Shown piece after piece: positions 43,069-51,070 of a stretch of DNA of 64,000 bases (position 1 is the stretch's first letter; each line of letters begins with the position of its first letter). The position numbers were made by a program, and so were the translations under genes. The notes under the pieces are model-generated. The model saw only the letters and a list, made by a program, of their open reading frames with translations. It did no database searches and had not been told where the DNA came from. Origin of the DNA: Rhodospirillaceae bacterium (lineage in GTDB: Bacteria; Pseudomonadota; Alphaproteobacteria; DSM-16000; Inquilinaceae); NCBI GenBank assembly GCA_020638575.1, contig JACKIH010000003.1:2213501-2277500 (forward strand), given 5' to 3'.

Positions 43069-43256
43069 AATGGCCGTACCCCCTTGCAGGCGCGAACCGG
43101 AGCACCCTTCGGTCACATTGGAAACGACGTCCCGGCCGGGCGCCCGGTCGCGGCACCCTCGGCGCCGCCGGTGGCATTCGGTTGTGGATTTGACAGGTCA
43201 TCTGAATTAAAGAGTGCTTTCTTCCGCGGTTCTCGCTGTTTCAGATTGAGTGCGCC

Positions 43257-43631
43257 GTGCCTGAGCTCGATCGGTTCTTGATCACCCTCGCCGAAACGGC
43301 GCGAGCCATCCGTGAGCGGAGCGCCCAGGGGCCACTTCAGATTGAGGTGGTCGATGTGACCTCGACGGTGCGCGCGGTGGAACGCCTGGAGGGCGAGGTG
43401 GTGCGCATCACCGAGAACATCGACCTGGCCGACACCATCGACGACGCGGCGGTGGCGGCCCTGCGCCGGCGCTTTCTCGCCCACCTGGCCGACCTCGGCG
43501 CCATCGCACCGGACCTCCCCTTCCCCCGCGGCGACCTGGAGTCCCTGGTGGCCTTCAACCACTTTGCGGAGGAAACCGCCGACGGTGCGGCCGCCTATGT
43601 GGAAACCGGCGGCGCGCTGCCCTGGCCCTGA
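43257..43631 (+). CDS. Unknown 124-residue protein inside the hopanoid locus
   Basis: A GTG-started protein (MPELDRFLITLAETARAIRE) that I do not recognise. It looks mixed alpha/beta and acidic, with EVVRITENIDLADTIDDAAV and ALRRRFLAHLADLGAIAPDL. No signal peptide, membrane helix or catalytic motif is visible. A TTGACA at 43190-43195 lies 62 bases upstream in an A+T-richer stretch. It runs toward hpnG, with 20 bases between their ends. Because it lies between hpnH and hpnG, a link to hopanoids is possible but unproven. Confidence 0.6.
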   Translation: MPELDRFLITLAETARAIRERSAQGPLQIEVVDVTSTVRAVERLEGEVVRITENIDLADTIDDAAVAALRRRFLAHLADLGAIAPDLPFPRGDLESLVAFNHFAEETADGAAAYVETGGALPWP

Positions 43632-43650
43632 TCGCGGCCGAAGTCCCCAC

Positions 43651-44325
43651 TCACGCGCCGAAGCCGGCGGCCCCGGCCAGGCACCGCCGCAGTACCGCCA
43701 GCGCCCGGCGGGTGCGCCAGGCCAGCCCGACCAGCGCCGGCAACTCGCCCGGCCGGCGGGCCAGCGCGCGCAGCACCGTCCCCGGCCGGGTCCGCCCCTC
43801 CGGACCGAGGCCGCAGAGGGCGGCTTGGGGGATCGCCAGATCGGCCGGGTCCAGCACCACCCGCAACACGGCGAACAGCACGTCGCCCTCGACCGCCGCC
43901 CGCGCCACCCGGTGGCTCTCCATGTCCACCACGGCGGCCTGGGTGCGTGCGTAAAGCTCCGCCTTCTGTGCCGCCGTCGCGGCCGGGCCATCGACGCCCA
44001 GGATCACCGCGGCAACCGCACCGGGCACCGGCACCGTAGCGGGACAGGGGGCGTCGATATCGCCGGGTCCGGTCACCCAGGTACCCGCCACCACGTCGCC
44101 CGTGCGCAAGGCCGGATCGAGGCCGCCGGCCAGACCGGTGGAGAGCAGCATCTCCGCCCCGGCGGCGACGGCGGCGCGGGCCAGCGCTTCGGCCCGGCCG
44201 GGATCGCCGCCCGACACGCCGGCCGGCAGGCCCGGCGGCAGGCAGCGGGCTTCCGCCACCATGCCGGTGATGGCGGCGATGCGCAGGGGCTGGCCCTCCG
44301 GCCAGTCCCACAGGGGGTCGGGCAA
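43651..44325 (-). CDS. hpnG: HpnG, adenosylhopane nucleosidase/phosphorylase
   Basis: Purine-nucleosidase-like enzyme that removes adenine from adenosylhopane in C35 hopanoid synthesis. From a TTG at 44325 the product is 224 residues, with the family strand RIAAITGMVAEAR, LLSTGLAGGLDPALRTGDVV, and VVDMESHRVARAA (the conserved Glu/Met-Glu pair). No ATG lies near the family start. The frame stays open to an ATG at 44445, but that part crosses a palindromic repeat (44410-44429) and looks non-coding. The upstream neighbour is shc, and the gap of 208 bases suggests that the repeat has separated them. Confidence 0.85.
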   Translation of the reverse strand: MPDPLWDWPEGQPLRIAAITGMVAEARCLPPGLPAGVSGGDPGRAEALARAAVAAGAEMLLSTGLAGGLDPALRTGDVVAGTWVTGPGDIDAPCPATVPVPGAVAAVILGVDGPAATAAQKAELYARTQAAVVDMESHRVARAAVEGDVLFAVLRVVLDPADLAIPQAALCGLGPEGRTRPGTVLRALARRPGELPALVGLAWRTRRALAVLRRCLAGAAGFGA

Positions 44326-44409
44326 GGTGCCTATGGCGTTGATCCTTCCCGGTATTGGTCGTGGCCGCGCCGGCCCGTGCCTCTGTCTGACCGCTTCGGT
44401 TTCCCCGGC

Positions 44410-44429
44410 ATCCCCGCGCAGGCGGGCAT
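44410..44429. repeat. Small palindrome ATCCCCGC-N4-GCGGGCAT
   Basis: An 8-bp inverted repeat with a GCAG loop, followed by CTCCCTGAAATCG and then CGCGCCTTCGCGAGGATGAC. Similar CCCGCNNNNGCGGG dispersed repeats are common in proteobacteria. A sister copy with the same GCGGGCATCTC edge lies at 62389-62408. Confidence 0.65.
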
Positions 44430-44533
44430 CTCCCTGAAATCGCAAAGAACCGCGCCTTCGCGAGGATGACGCTCTGGGTGGCGGTCAGCGCGTGGCGTTC
44501 GACCGGTTTGCCGCCGGCCCCCCGGCGCCGGGA

Positions 44534-46495
44534 TCAGATCCCCCAGGCGACGCGACGGTCGTTCTTGTCCATCAGGCTCCGGTAGCGGCCCACCGCCCAC
44601 AGCGGGAAGTAGGATGCATAGCCGTGGTAGCGCAGGTAGAACACGCGCGGAAAGCCGACCGCGGTGAACAGGTCCTCCTGCCAGCGCACGCCGTCCGCCT
44701 CGCGCGGATGGGCTTCCAGGAAGGCGATGCCGCGGGTCACCGCGTCGGAGTCCACCTCGCCGGCCGCCAACAGCGCCAGCACCGCCCAGGCGGTCTGCGA
44801 CGGCGTGCTGGCCTTCACCTCATCCTTGCGCTCGGTCCAGTAGCTGGCGCCGTCCTCGCCCCAGCCGCCGTCGGGCTGCTGGCGGGACTTCAGCCAGTCC
44901 ACCGCGCGGCGGATGTGTTCGGCCTGCATGTCCTCGCCGGCCGCATTCAGCGCCGTCACCACCGACCAGGTGCCATAGACGTAGTTGGTGCCCCAGCGGC
45001 CGAACCACGAGCCGTCCGGCTCCTGCTCGCGGCGCAGATAGTCGAGCGCGCGGGCCACCGCAGGGTGATCGCGGCCATGGCCGATCTGGGTGAGGAAGCC
45101 CAGGCAGCGCGCCGTCACGTCGGCGGTCGGCGGGTCCAGCAAGGCGCCGTGGTCGGCGAACGGGATGTGGTTCAGGTAGCTGTGGGTGTTGTCGGCATCG
45201 AAGGCGCCCCAGCCGCCGTTCTTGGACTGCATGCCGATCACCCATTCCGCAGCCCGGGCGATGGCTTCCTTGTTGTCTTCGCTGTTGGATTCGGCGTCGA
45301 GCCGGTGCAGCGCCATGCCGATCAGGGCGGTATCGTCCACGTCGGGATAGTCGTCGTTGTCGTATTCGAAGGCCCAGCCGCCCGGCCGCACCCCCGGCCG
45401 GCGCAGGGCCCAGTCGCCCACATGGTCGAGGATCTGGCGGTCGCGCAGCCATTTGGCAGCCGCGCGCAAGCGCGCGTCGCCGGCTTCCACCCCGGCGTCG
45501 AGCAGCGCGTGCATGGCCAGCCCGGTGTCCCACACCGGCGACGGGCAGGGCTGTACGAACACCTCGCCGTCCTCGTCGTCGCCGAACACCACCAGCTTTT
45601 CGATGGCGGCCAGCGCCTTGGCCACTTCCGGATGGTCGCGCGGATAGCCCAGCGCATCGAAGGCCATCACCAGGTTGGCCATGGCCGGGTAGATGCCGCC
45701 CAGCCCTTCGTCGCCGTTCATGCGTTCGCGCGCGAAGGCCACCGCGCGGTCGATGGCGCGGCGGCGGATCCCCTTGGGCACTGCCGGCTCCAGCACGTGC
45801 AGCACCTTGTCGAGCGCCAGGAAGAGGCCGCCGACGACTGAGCCCGTGGGGTTGGTGATGAAACGCCGCTCGCGTTCCGGCGGCACGGTGAACAGCTCGC
45901 GGATATCCACGCCGCGCGGGTTGCGCGCCACCGGCTTCAAGGCGTTCAGGATCACCAGCGGCACAATCACCGTGCGCGACCAGTAGGACACCTTGGACAT
46001 GTGGAAGGGGAACCACCGCGGCAGCAGCATCACCTCCACCGGCATCAGCGGCACGCCGCGCCAGGGCACCTGGCCGAACAGGGCGAGGGTGAAGCGGGTG
46101 AACACGTTGGCCCGCGCCGCCCCGCCATGGGCCAGGATGGCGGCCCGCGCCTCGGCCATGTGGGGTGCGTCGGGATCGTCGCCGATCAGCTTCAGCGCGT
46201 AGTACGCCTTGACCGACGCACTGATGTTGAAGTCCCCGTCGTGGTAGAGGGGCCAGCCGCCCTCAGCGGTCCGGCGGCGGCGCAGGTACTTGGCGATGCG
46301 TGCTTCCAGCGCCGGGTCGGGATCGCCCAGATAGTGGCGCAGCATCACGTATTCGGCGGGGATGGTGCTGTCGGCTTCCAGCGGGAACACCCAGTGCCCG
46401 TCGCCCTGCTGGCGGCCGAGCAAACCGGCGCTGGCATTGGCGATCAACTGGTCGAGGCGCTCGCGCCCGACCTTGTGGCCCGTCATCACGCTCAT
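44534..46495 (-). CDS. shc: Squalene-hopene cyclase
   Basis: Peripheral membrane enzyme that cyclises squalene to hopene and hopanol. The 653-residue product has the acid catalyst motif DVDDTA at residues 385-390. QW repeats are spread through both barrels (for example QQGDGHWVFPLEAD, RTAEGGWPLYHDGDFN, QEPDGSWFGRWGTNYVYGTW, QQPDGGWGED). The end FYLRYHGYASYFPLWAVGRY is typical. It lies downstream of hpnE on the same strand after a 110-base A+T-richer gap that may hold its own promoter. Confidence 0.97.
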   Translation of the reverse strand: MSVMTGHKVGRERLDQLIANASAGLLGRQQGDGHWVFPLEADSTIPAEYVMLRHYLGDPDPALEARIAKYLRRRRTAEGGWPLYHDGDFNISASVKAYYALKLIGDDPDAPHMAEARAAILAHGGAARANVFTRFTLALFGQVPWRGVPLMPVEVMLLPRWFPFHMSKVSYWSRTVIVPLVILNALKPVARNPRGVDIRELFTVPPERERRFITNPTGSVVGGLFLALDKVLHVLEPAVPKGIRRRAIDRAVAFARERMNGDEGLGGIYPAMANLVMAFDALGYPRDHPEVAKALAAIEKLVVFGDDEDGEVFVQPCPSPVWDTGLAMHALLDAGVEAGDARLRAAAKWLRDRQILDHVGDWALRRPGVRPGGWAFEYDNDDYPDVDDTALIGMALHRLDAESNSEDNKEAIARAAEWVIGMQSKNGGWGAFDADNTHSYLNHIPFADHGALLDPPTADVTARCLGFLTQIGHGRDHPAVARALDYLRREQEPDGSWFGRWGTNYVYGTWSVVTALNAAGEDMQAEHIRRAVDWLKSRQQPDGGWGEDGASYWTERKDEVKASTPSQTAWAVLALLAAGEVDSDAVTRGIAFLEAHPREADGVRWQEDLFTAVGFPRVFYLRYHGYASYFPLWAVGRYRSLMDKNDRRVAWGI

Positions 46496-46605
46496 GCACT
46501 AATCCTATGGCGGTTCGCAGACTTGGCGAGCCGCACGTTTACGATGTTTATGCAAAGCGTAATCATGCAGCATGGCCACTGACAAGTGCCCGCCCCGCAT
46601 GGGGT

Positions 46606-47868
46606 CTATCCGTTTTGCAGTGCGAGATCGGCGGCCCGGCGGCCGGAGCGCAGGCTGCCCTCGATGGTGGCCGGCAGGCCGGTGTCGGTCCAGTCGCCGG
46701 CCAGCAGCAGGCGATGGCCGTAGCGGCCGGCCGGCGGGCGCAGCGCCTGGTTGGCCGGGGTCTGGCGGAAGGTGGCGCGGCGTTCCTTGACGACGCGGGC
46801 GGGCGGTGCCACGGCGGCGTCGAGCCCCAGCGCGGCGGCCACCTCCGGCCATACGGCTGCGACGATCCGGTCGGCCGGGACCTCGGCCAGGGCGTCGGCG
46901 GCGCTGACGGTGACGCTGGCGATGTCGCCCCTCAGAAACACCCAGTGGGCGGCAGCCCCCACCAGGCCCACCAGGGGAACGCCCGGCACCGGTTCGGGGG
47001 CCGCACGCTCCAGCCGGAAATGCACGTTGACGATGGCGCTGTCGCCCTCCGGCACCGGGCAGTCCGGCAGCAGGGTGCGGGCGATCGAGGGCGGTACGGC
47101 AAGGATCGCACGGTCGTCGGGACCAAGGCCCACCGCCTCGCCGCCGTCGAGCCGGAGGGCGGCCACGTCTCCATCGCCGCGCCATTCCAGCCCCTGGATG
47201 CGGCGGCCGAGCCGGACCTCCGCGCCGTGGGCGCCGAGGTACGCCAAGGCCGGGTCGACGAAGGTATCGGCCAAGCTGGCGCGGGCGACCAGCGGCCGGC
47301 AGGCGGCTCCGCCGCGCGCAAAAGTTTCGCGCAGCACCGCGGCCATGGGGCGGGCGGCGGCCGCGTCCAAGGGCGCGTTCATTACCGCCAGCACCAGCGG
47401 CTCCCAGAAGCCGGCCCGCGTCGGCCCCGTTGGCAGCAGCTCGCCCAGCGTCGCTTCGGTTCCCGCCCGCAGCAGGCGGACCGATGCCGCCACATCGGCC
47501 CAGCCGAAGCCGGGCGGCCGGCGGGCGGCGGACACCAACCACCAGGGCAGACGTCCGCGGTTGGGCCGCACCGCCCAGCGCCGGCCGGTCGCCATGTCGA
47601 CGAAGGGCACGCAGGCTTCGGCCGGGCCGACCAGGCGGTCCGCGGCCCCGATGGTGGCCAGGTGGTCCGACACCGCCCGGTTGCCGCTGAGCACCAGGTG
47701 GTTGCCGTTGTCGATCACGCAGCCGAGCATGGCGTCGTGGTGGGAGCGGCAGCGCCCGCCCGCCCGTGGGGCGGCTTCCCACAGGGTGACCGCGCGGCCG
47801 GCCCGGGCCAGCGCCACGGCGGCCCCCAGTCCGGCCATGCCGGCGCCGATCACATGGGTACGGGCCAT
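46606..47868 (-). CDS. hpnE: HpnE, hydroxysqualene dehydroxylase
   Basis: FAD enzyme that reduces hydroxysqualene to squalene, the third step of the HpnCDE route. The 420-residue product has the dinucleotide-binding start HVIGAGMAGLGAAVALARAG, the amine-oxidase-like GGRCRSHHD, and the C-terminal FAD segment LLLAGDWTDTGLPATIEGSL followed by SGRRAA. Its ATG overlaps the hpnD stop by 4 bases (ATGA), so it is the last gene of the coupled hpnB-C-D-E series. Confidence 0.94.
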   Translation of the reverse strand: MARTHVIGAGMAGLGAAVALARAGRAVTLWEAAPRAGGRCRSHHDAMLGCVIDNGNHLVLSGNRAVSDHLATIGAADRLVGPAEACVPFVDMATGRRWAVRPNRGRLPWWLVSAARRPPGFGWADVAASVRLLRAGTEATLGELLPTGPTRAGFWEPLVLAVMNAPLDAAAARPMAAVLRETFARGGAACRPLVARASLADTFVDPALAYLGAHGAEVRLGRRIQGLEWRGDGDVAALRLDGGEAVGLGPDDRAILAVPPSIARTLLPDCPVPEGDSAIVNVHFRLERAAPEPVPGVPLVGLVGAAAHWVFLRGDIASVTVSAADALAEVPADRIVAAVWPEVAAALGLDAAVAPPARVVKERRATFRQTPANQALRPPAGRYGHRLLLAGDWTDTGLPATIEGSLRSGRRAADLALQNG

Positions 47869-48893
47869 CACGCGACGGGCGGCAGCACCGGGCGCCACAG
47901 GCCGAGGCGCAGGGCCGCCCACAGTTTGGCGGGTTTGGAGAGCCGCGGCCGCCGCGGCCAGGCATCGGCCGCCACCATGCGCGCCAGCATCTCGTCGTAT
48001 ATGCCCATCATCAGCAGCGCCGGGCGCAGGCTTTTCCGGTCCAGTGCCTTGCCGCCTTCGGCAAAGCCGGTCCCGGCCGGCACCCCCACCCGGCCACCCA
48101 CGGCGGTATCCTGAATTGGGCGGCCGGCTGGAGGTGCGGGCTGGTGCGGGAGAGATGAAATGGGGTCGCGCCCCGCCAGCAACCCGTCCGCCCACACGAA
48201 AGCCGCCCGAGCGCGCGCCGCCACCGCGCGGCAGGCAGTCCCCAGCGCCGGATGGGCAAGAGCGGCCACTGCCGACGTCGTGGGCACGCCCGCCGCCTCC
48301 AGGTCCTCGCGCGGCAGGTAGAGGCGGCCGCGCTGGGCATCCTCGCTGAGGTCGCGGAGGATGTTGGTGAGCTGCAACGCCTGGCCCAGGGTGTCGGCGA
48401 AGGCTTCCGCGCGCGGCCCGGCCGCTCCGAACACCGGGATGGACATGCGGCCCACGGCTCCGGCCACCCGTGCACAGTAAAGCTCCAGCACCGGCCAGTC
48501 GGGTGCCACGATGTCGGCTTCGGCGTCCATGGCCATGCCGTCGATCATGGCGGCGAAGGCGTCCCTGGGCGGTGCGAAGCGGGCGACGGTGTCGGCCAGG
48601 GCGGGGCCGAGGGGGCCGGTGGGGCGGCCGGCGAACACGCGGTCGATCTCCTCCCGCCAGTCGTCGAGGGCGGCCAGCTTGGCGTCCGGTTCGGCGGTGC
48701 CGTCGGCGATGTCGTCGACCTCGCGGCAGAAGGCGTAGATGGCGTACATGGCCCGGCGCCGGGCGGCCGGCAGGGCGCGCATGCCGAGCGCGAAGGAGCT
48801 GCCGGAGCCTTGCACGACGGCGCGGGCATGGACGTAGGAGCGGGCGACCGCGACCTCGCCGATGGCGGAGGGAGTGGGCGGCACCACCGTCAT
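47868..48893 (-). CDS. hpnD: HpnD, presqualene diphosphate synthase, with an in-frame inserted repeat
   Basis: Isoprenoid synthase fold enzyme that condenses two farnesyl diphosphates to presqualene diphosphate. The first Asp-rich motif is VDDIAD (D60, D61, D64), and the second is LRDLSEDAQRGRLYLP (D181, E184, D185). At 341 residues it is about 40 longer than usual. Residues about 242-283 (GRDPISSLPHQPAPPAGRPI onward to GFAEGGKAL) are encoded by palindromic element copy D. The normal sequence resumes at DRKSLRPALLMMGIYDEML. The ATG at 48893 overlaps the hpnC stop (ATGA); an ATG at 48905 is also possible. The insert lies after both catalytic motifs, so activity is probably kept. Confidence 0.92.
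   Translation of the reverse strand: MTVVPPTPSAIGEVAVARSYVHARAVVQGSGSSFALGMRALPAARRRAMYAIYAFCREVDDIADGTAEPDAKLAALDDWREEIDRVFAGRPTGPLGPALADTVARFAPPRDAFAAMIDGMAMDAEADIVAPDWPVLELYCARVAGAVGRMSIPVFGAAGPRAEAFADTLGQALQLTNILRDLSEDAQRGRLYLPREDLEAAGVPTTSAVAALAHPALGTACRAVAARARAAFVWADGLLAGRDPISSLPHQPAPPAGRPIQDTAVGGRVGVPAGTGFAEGGKALDRKSLRPALLMMGIYDEMLARMVAADAWPRRPRLSKPAKLWAALRLGLWRPVLPPVA
48066..48163 (+). repeat. Palindromic element copy D, in frame inside hpnD
   Basis: The head CCGGTCCCGGCC, arms 48074-48100 and 48117-48143 (22 of 27 paired), and the tail GGGCTGGTGCGGGAGAGATG then AAATGG are all recognisable. The loop CGGCGGTATCCTGAAT lacks the TTGTAAAAT reading (on the hpnD strand) that puts a TAA in frame in copy B. 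The whole copy is open in the hpnD frame and encodes about 33 residues, with a few flanking ones. Confidence 0.85.
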
Positions 48894-49732
48894 CGCCTCA
48901 GCCATCCGGCCAGCATGCCGGCCGCTCCGGCCCCGGCGAAATCGAGCTTCGACAAGGCCACCCGCCCGGCGATGGGATCGCCGCGGCGCAGCCGGCGGGC
49001 GAGCTTGCGGGCAAGCCGCAGGATCACGGCGGATTCCATGGCGAGCCGGCGGCTTTGCAGGTGCTTCGGCAGGCCGGCGGCACGCGCCAGCAATTCGTCG
49101 ACGCCATCGAGGCAGCGGTCGATCACCCTGCGCAGCCCGGCACTGGCCGCGGGAGCCTGCAAGCCCGCCACGGTTTCCCCGGCTTCCGCCAGCCAGTCTT
49201 GCGGCAGGTAGACGCGGTCGAGCCTCGCGTGGTCGTCCTTCAGGTCCTGCAAATGGTTGAGCACCTGCAAGGCATCGCACAGCGGATCGGAGGCGGCGAA
49301 GCCCGCCGGGTCCTCGCCGTGGAGATCGAGCAGGTAGCGCCCCACCGGCGAGGCCGAGAACCGGCAATAGGCCATCAGGTCGGCCCAGTCGGCGTAGCGC
49401 GTCTTGGTGGCGTCCTGGGTGAAGGCGGCCAGCAGGTCGCGGGCATGGGTCAGCGGCACGCCGGTCGCCAGCAGGCTGGCGCGCACGGCGAGTGCCTTGC
49501 CCACATCGGCCGGATCGCCAGTCCCTTCGGCCACCGCGGCATCGAAGGCGGCCAGCCGGGCGACCTTCTCCTGCGGCCCCAGGTCCGGGCTGTCGGCGAT
49601 GTCGTCGGCGGCGCGGGCGAAGCGGTAGAACACCGCCACATGGGGGCGCAGGCGCTTCGGCAGCAGCACCGAGCCGACGGGGAAGTTTTCGTCCGCCGCC
49701 CCCTTGCCCGATGGGGCCTCGATGGCGCTCAC
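48890..49732 (-). CDS. hpnC: HpnC, hydroxysqualene synthase
   Basis: Second enzyme of the HpnCDE route, turning presqualene diphosphate into hydroxysqualene. The 280-residue squalene/phytoene synthase-fold protein has FARAADDIADSPDL (D43, D44, D47) and the second motif LNHLQDLKDDHARLDRVYLP. It starts with GTG at 49732, which overlaps the hpnB stop (GTGA). The product then begins MSAIEAPSGKGAADENFPVG, a family-typical start. It is coupled at its end to hpnD. Confidence 0.94.
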   Translation of the reverse strand: MSAIEAPSGKGAADENFPVGSVLLPKRLRPHVAVFYRFARAADDIADSPDLGPQEKVARLAAFDAAVAEGTGDPADVGKALAVRASLLATGVPLTHARDLLAAFTQDATKTRYADWADLMAYCRFSASPVGRYLLDLHGEDPAGFAASDPLCDALQVLNHLQDLKDDHARLDRVYLPQDWLAEAGETVAGLQAPAASAGLRRVIDRCLDGVDELLARAAGLPKHLQSRRLAMESAVILRLARKLARRLRRGDPIAGRVALSKLDFAGAGAAGMLAGWLRR

Positions 49733-50952
49733 GGCGCGCCGCCGGCCTGCAACCGGCCCTTCCAGGCGCCGCCGCGGCCGCGCCAGTGGCGGATCGCCGA
49801 ATCCACCGTCATGGCGGTATAGAGCGCCCCGCACAGCGGCAGGGTGAGGGCCTGTACTGCGGGCCGGCGGTAGAGCTTCAGCGTCGGCAGGTAGGTGATG
49901 GCCATGGCCAGCCAGGCGAGCCCGCCGCACAGGCCGATCAGCGCCGCCGCCGAGCCCGCGCCGAAGATCAGCGCCAGGAAGGCGATGGGAGGCCCGAGGT
50001 AGAGGACCAGCATGCCCACCACCGTGCCCACCAGCTTGAAGACCGAATGGTCGAGCTCGGTGAAGGCCGTGCGCGCCACCATGTCCCACACCGCCGCCAG
50101 CGTGCCGTAGGGCCGGAGCGACACGGTGGTCTCGCTCAACCCCAACCACAGCTTGCCGCCGGCATCCCGCACCGCGCGGGCGAGCGCGCAGTCGTCGATC
50201 AGGGCGCCGCGGATCATCGCCAGGCCGCCCGCCGCTTCCAGGGTTTCGCGGCGCACCAGCACGCAGCCGCCGGCGGCCCCGGCGATCTTCGGCCGTGCCG
50301 GATCGGACACCCAGGCAAACGGGTAGAGCTTCTGGAAAAAGTAGACGAAGGCGGGGATCAGCAGGCCCGCCCAGACGCCGCGGCTCTTCAGCCGCGCCAT
50401 CACCGAAACGAGCTGGCGATCCTGGATCTCGGCCTTGTAGACCAGCGCCGACAGGGTGTCCGGCGCATGCACGATGTCGGCGTCGGTGAACCAGACGTAG
50501 CGCGCGTTGGGCACGTCCTGGAGCGCCTTGGCCAGCCCGCGGTCGAGCGCCCACACCTTGCCGCTCCACCCGGCGGGCAGGGCCGGCACGTCGACCAGCC
50601 CCAGCCGGTCGGGATCGCGCCCGCCGGGGGCGGCGGCGAGATTGCGCACCACATCGGCGGTGGCGTCGCTGCTGTGGTCGTTGGCCACCACCACGCGGAA
50701 GCGGCCGAGATAGCTCTGGTTCAAGAGGGCGGGCAGGGTTTCCGGCAGGGCATCGGCTTCGTTGCGCGCCGGCACCACCGCCACCACCGGCGGCCACACC
50801 GCCTGGGGATGCGGTGCCGGCGGCAGGCGCAGCTCGGCATGCCAATAGCCACCGCGGCCCACCAGCAGGTAGATCCAAGCGGCCAGGGCGGCCAGGGCGA
50901 GAACCAGGGCGAACAGGGTCACGGGGCGTGCGTCAGCGTCGCGGCTCGGCAA
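49729..50952 (-). CDS. hpnB: HpnB, hopanoid-cluster glycosyltransferase (GT2 family)
   Basis: A 407-residue membrane-bound family-2 glycosyltransferase-like protein. It has an N-terminal helix (ARPVTLFALVLALAALAAWI), the nucleotide-binding strand VVAVVPARNEADALPETL, the metal DxD-like FTDADIVHA, and the acceptor-side GALIDDCALARAVRD. The C-terminal membrane helices lie at about 290-350. HpnB is widespread in hopanoid clusters, but its exact acceptor is not settled. The start is uncertain: TTG at 50952 is the longest option, and a GTG at 50922 starts just before the first helix. It heads the coupled hpnB-C-D-E series. Confidence 0.88.
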   Translation of the reverse strand: MPSRDADARPVTLFALVLALAALAAWIYLLVGRGGYWHAELRLPPAPHPQAVWPPVVAVVPARNEADALPETLPALLNQSYLGRFRVVVANDHSSDATADVVRNLAAAPGGRDPDRLGLVDVPALPAGWSGKVWALDRGLAKALQDVPNARYVWFTDADIVHAPDTLSALVYKAEIQDRQLVSVMARLKSRGVWAGLLIPAFVYFFQKLYPFAWVSDPARPKIAGAAGGCVLVRRETLEAAGGLAMIRGALIDDCALARAVRDAGGKLWLGLSETTVSLRPYGTLAAVWDMVARTAFTELDHSVFKLVGTVVGMLVLYLGPPIAFLALIFGAGSAAALIGLCGGLAWLAMAITYLPTLKLYRRPAVQALTLPLCGALYTAMTVDSAIRHWRGRGGAWKGRLQAGGAP

Positions 50953-51070
50953 GGGGGCGTGGCGCAGGCTCTATCACATGGCCGGCGGACACCCAACCCG
51001 CGCGATCGGCCGGGGCGTGCAGCCTAGGTGCGGGCCGCGGCGATGGCGGGGCGATGGCGGCGCGCGCCGC

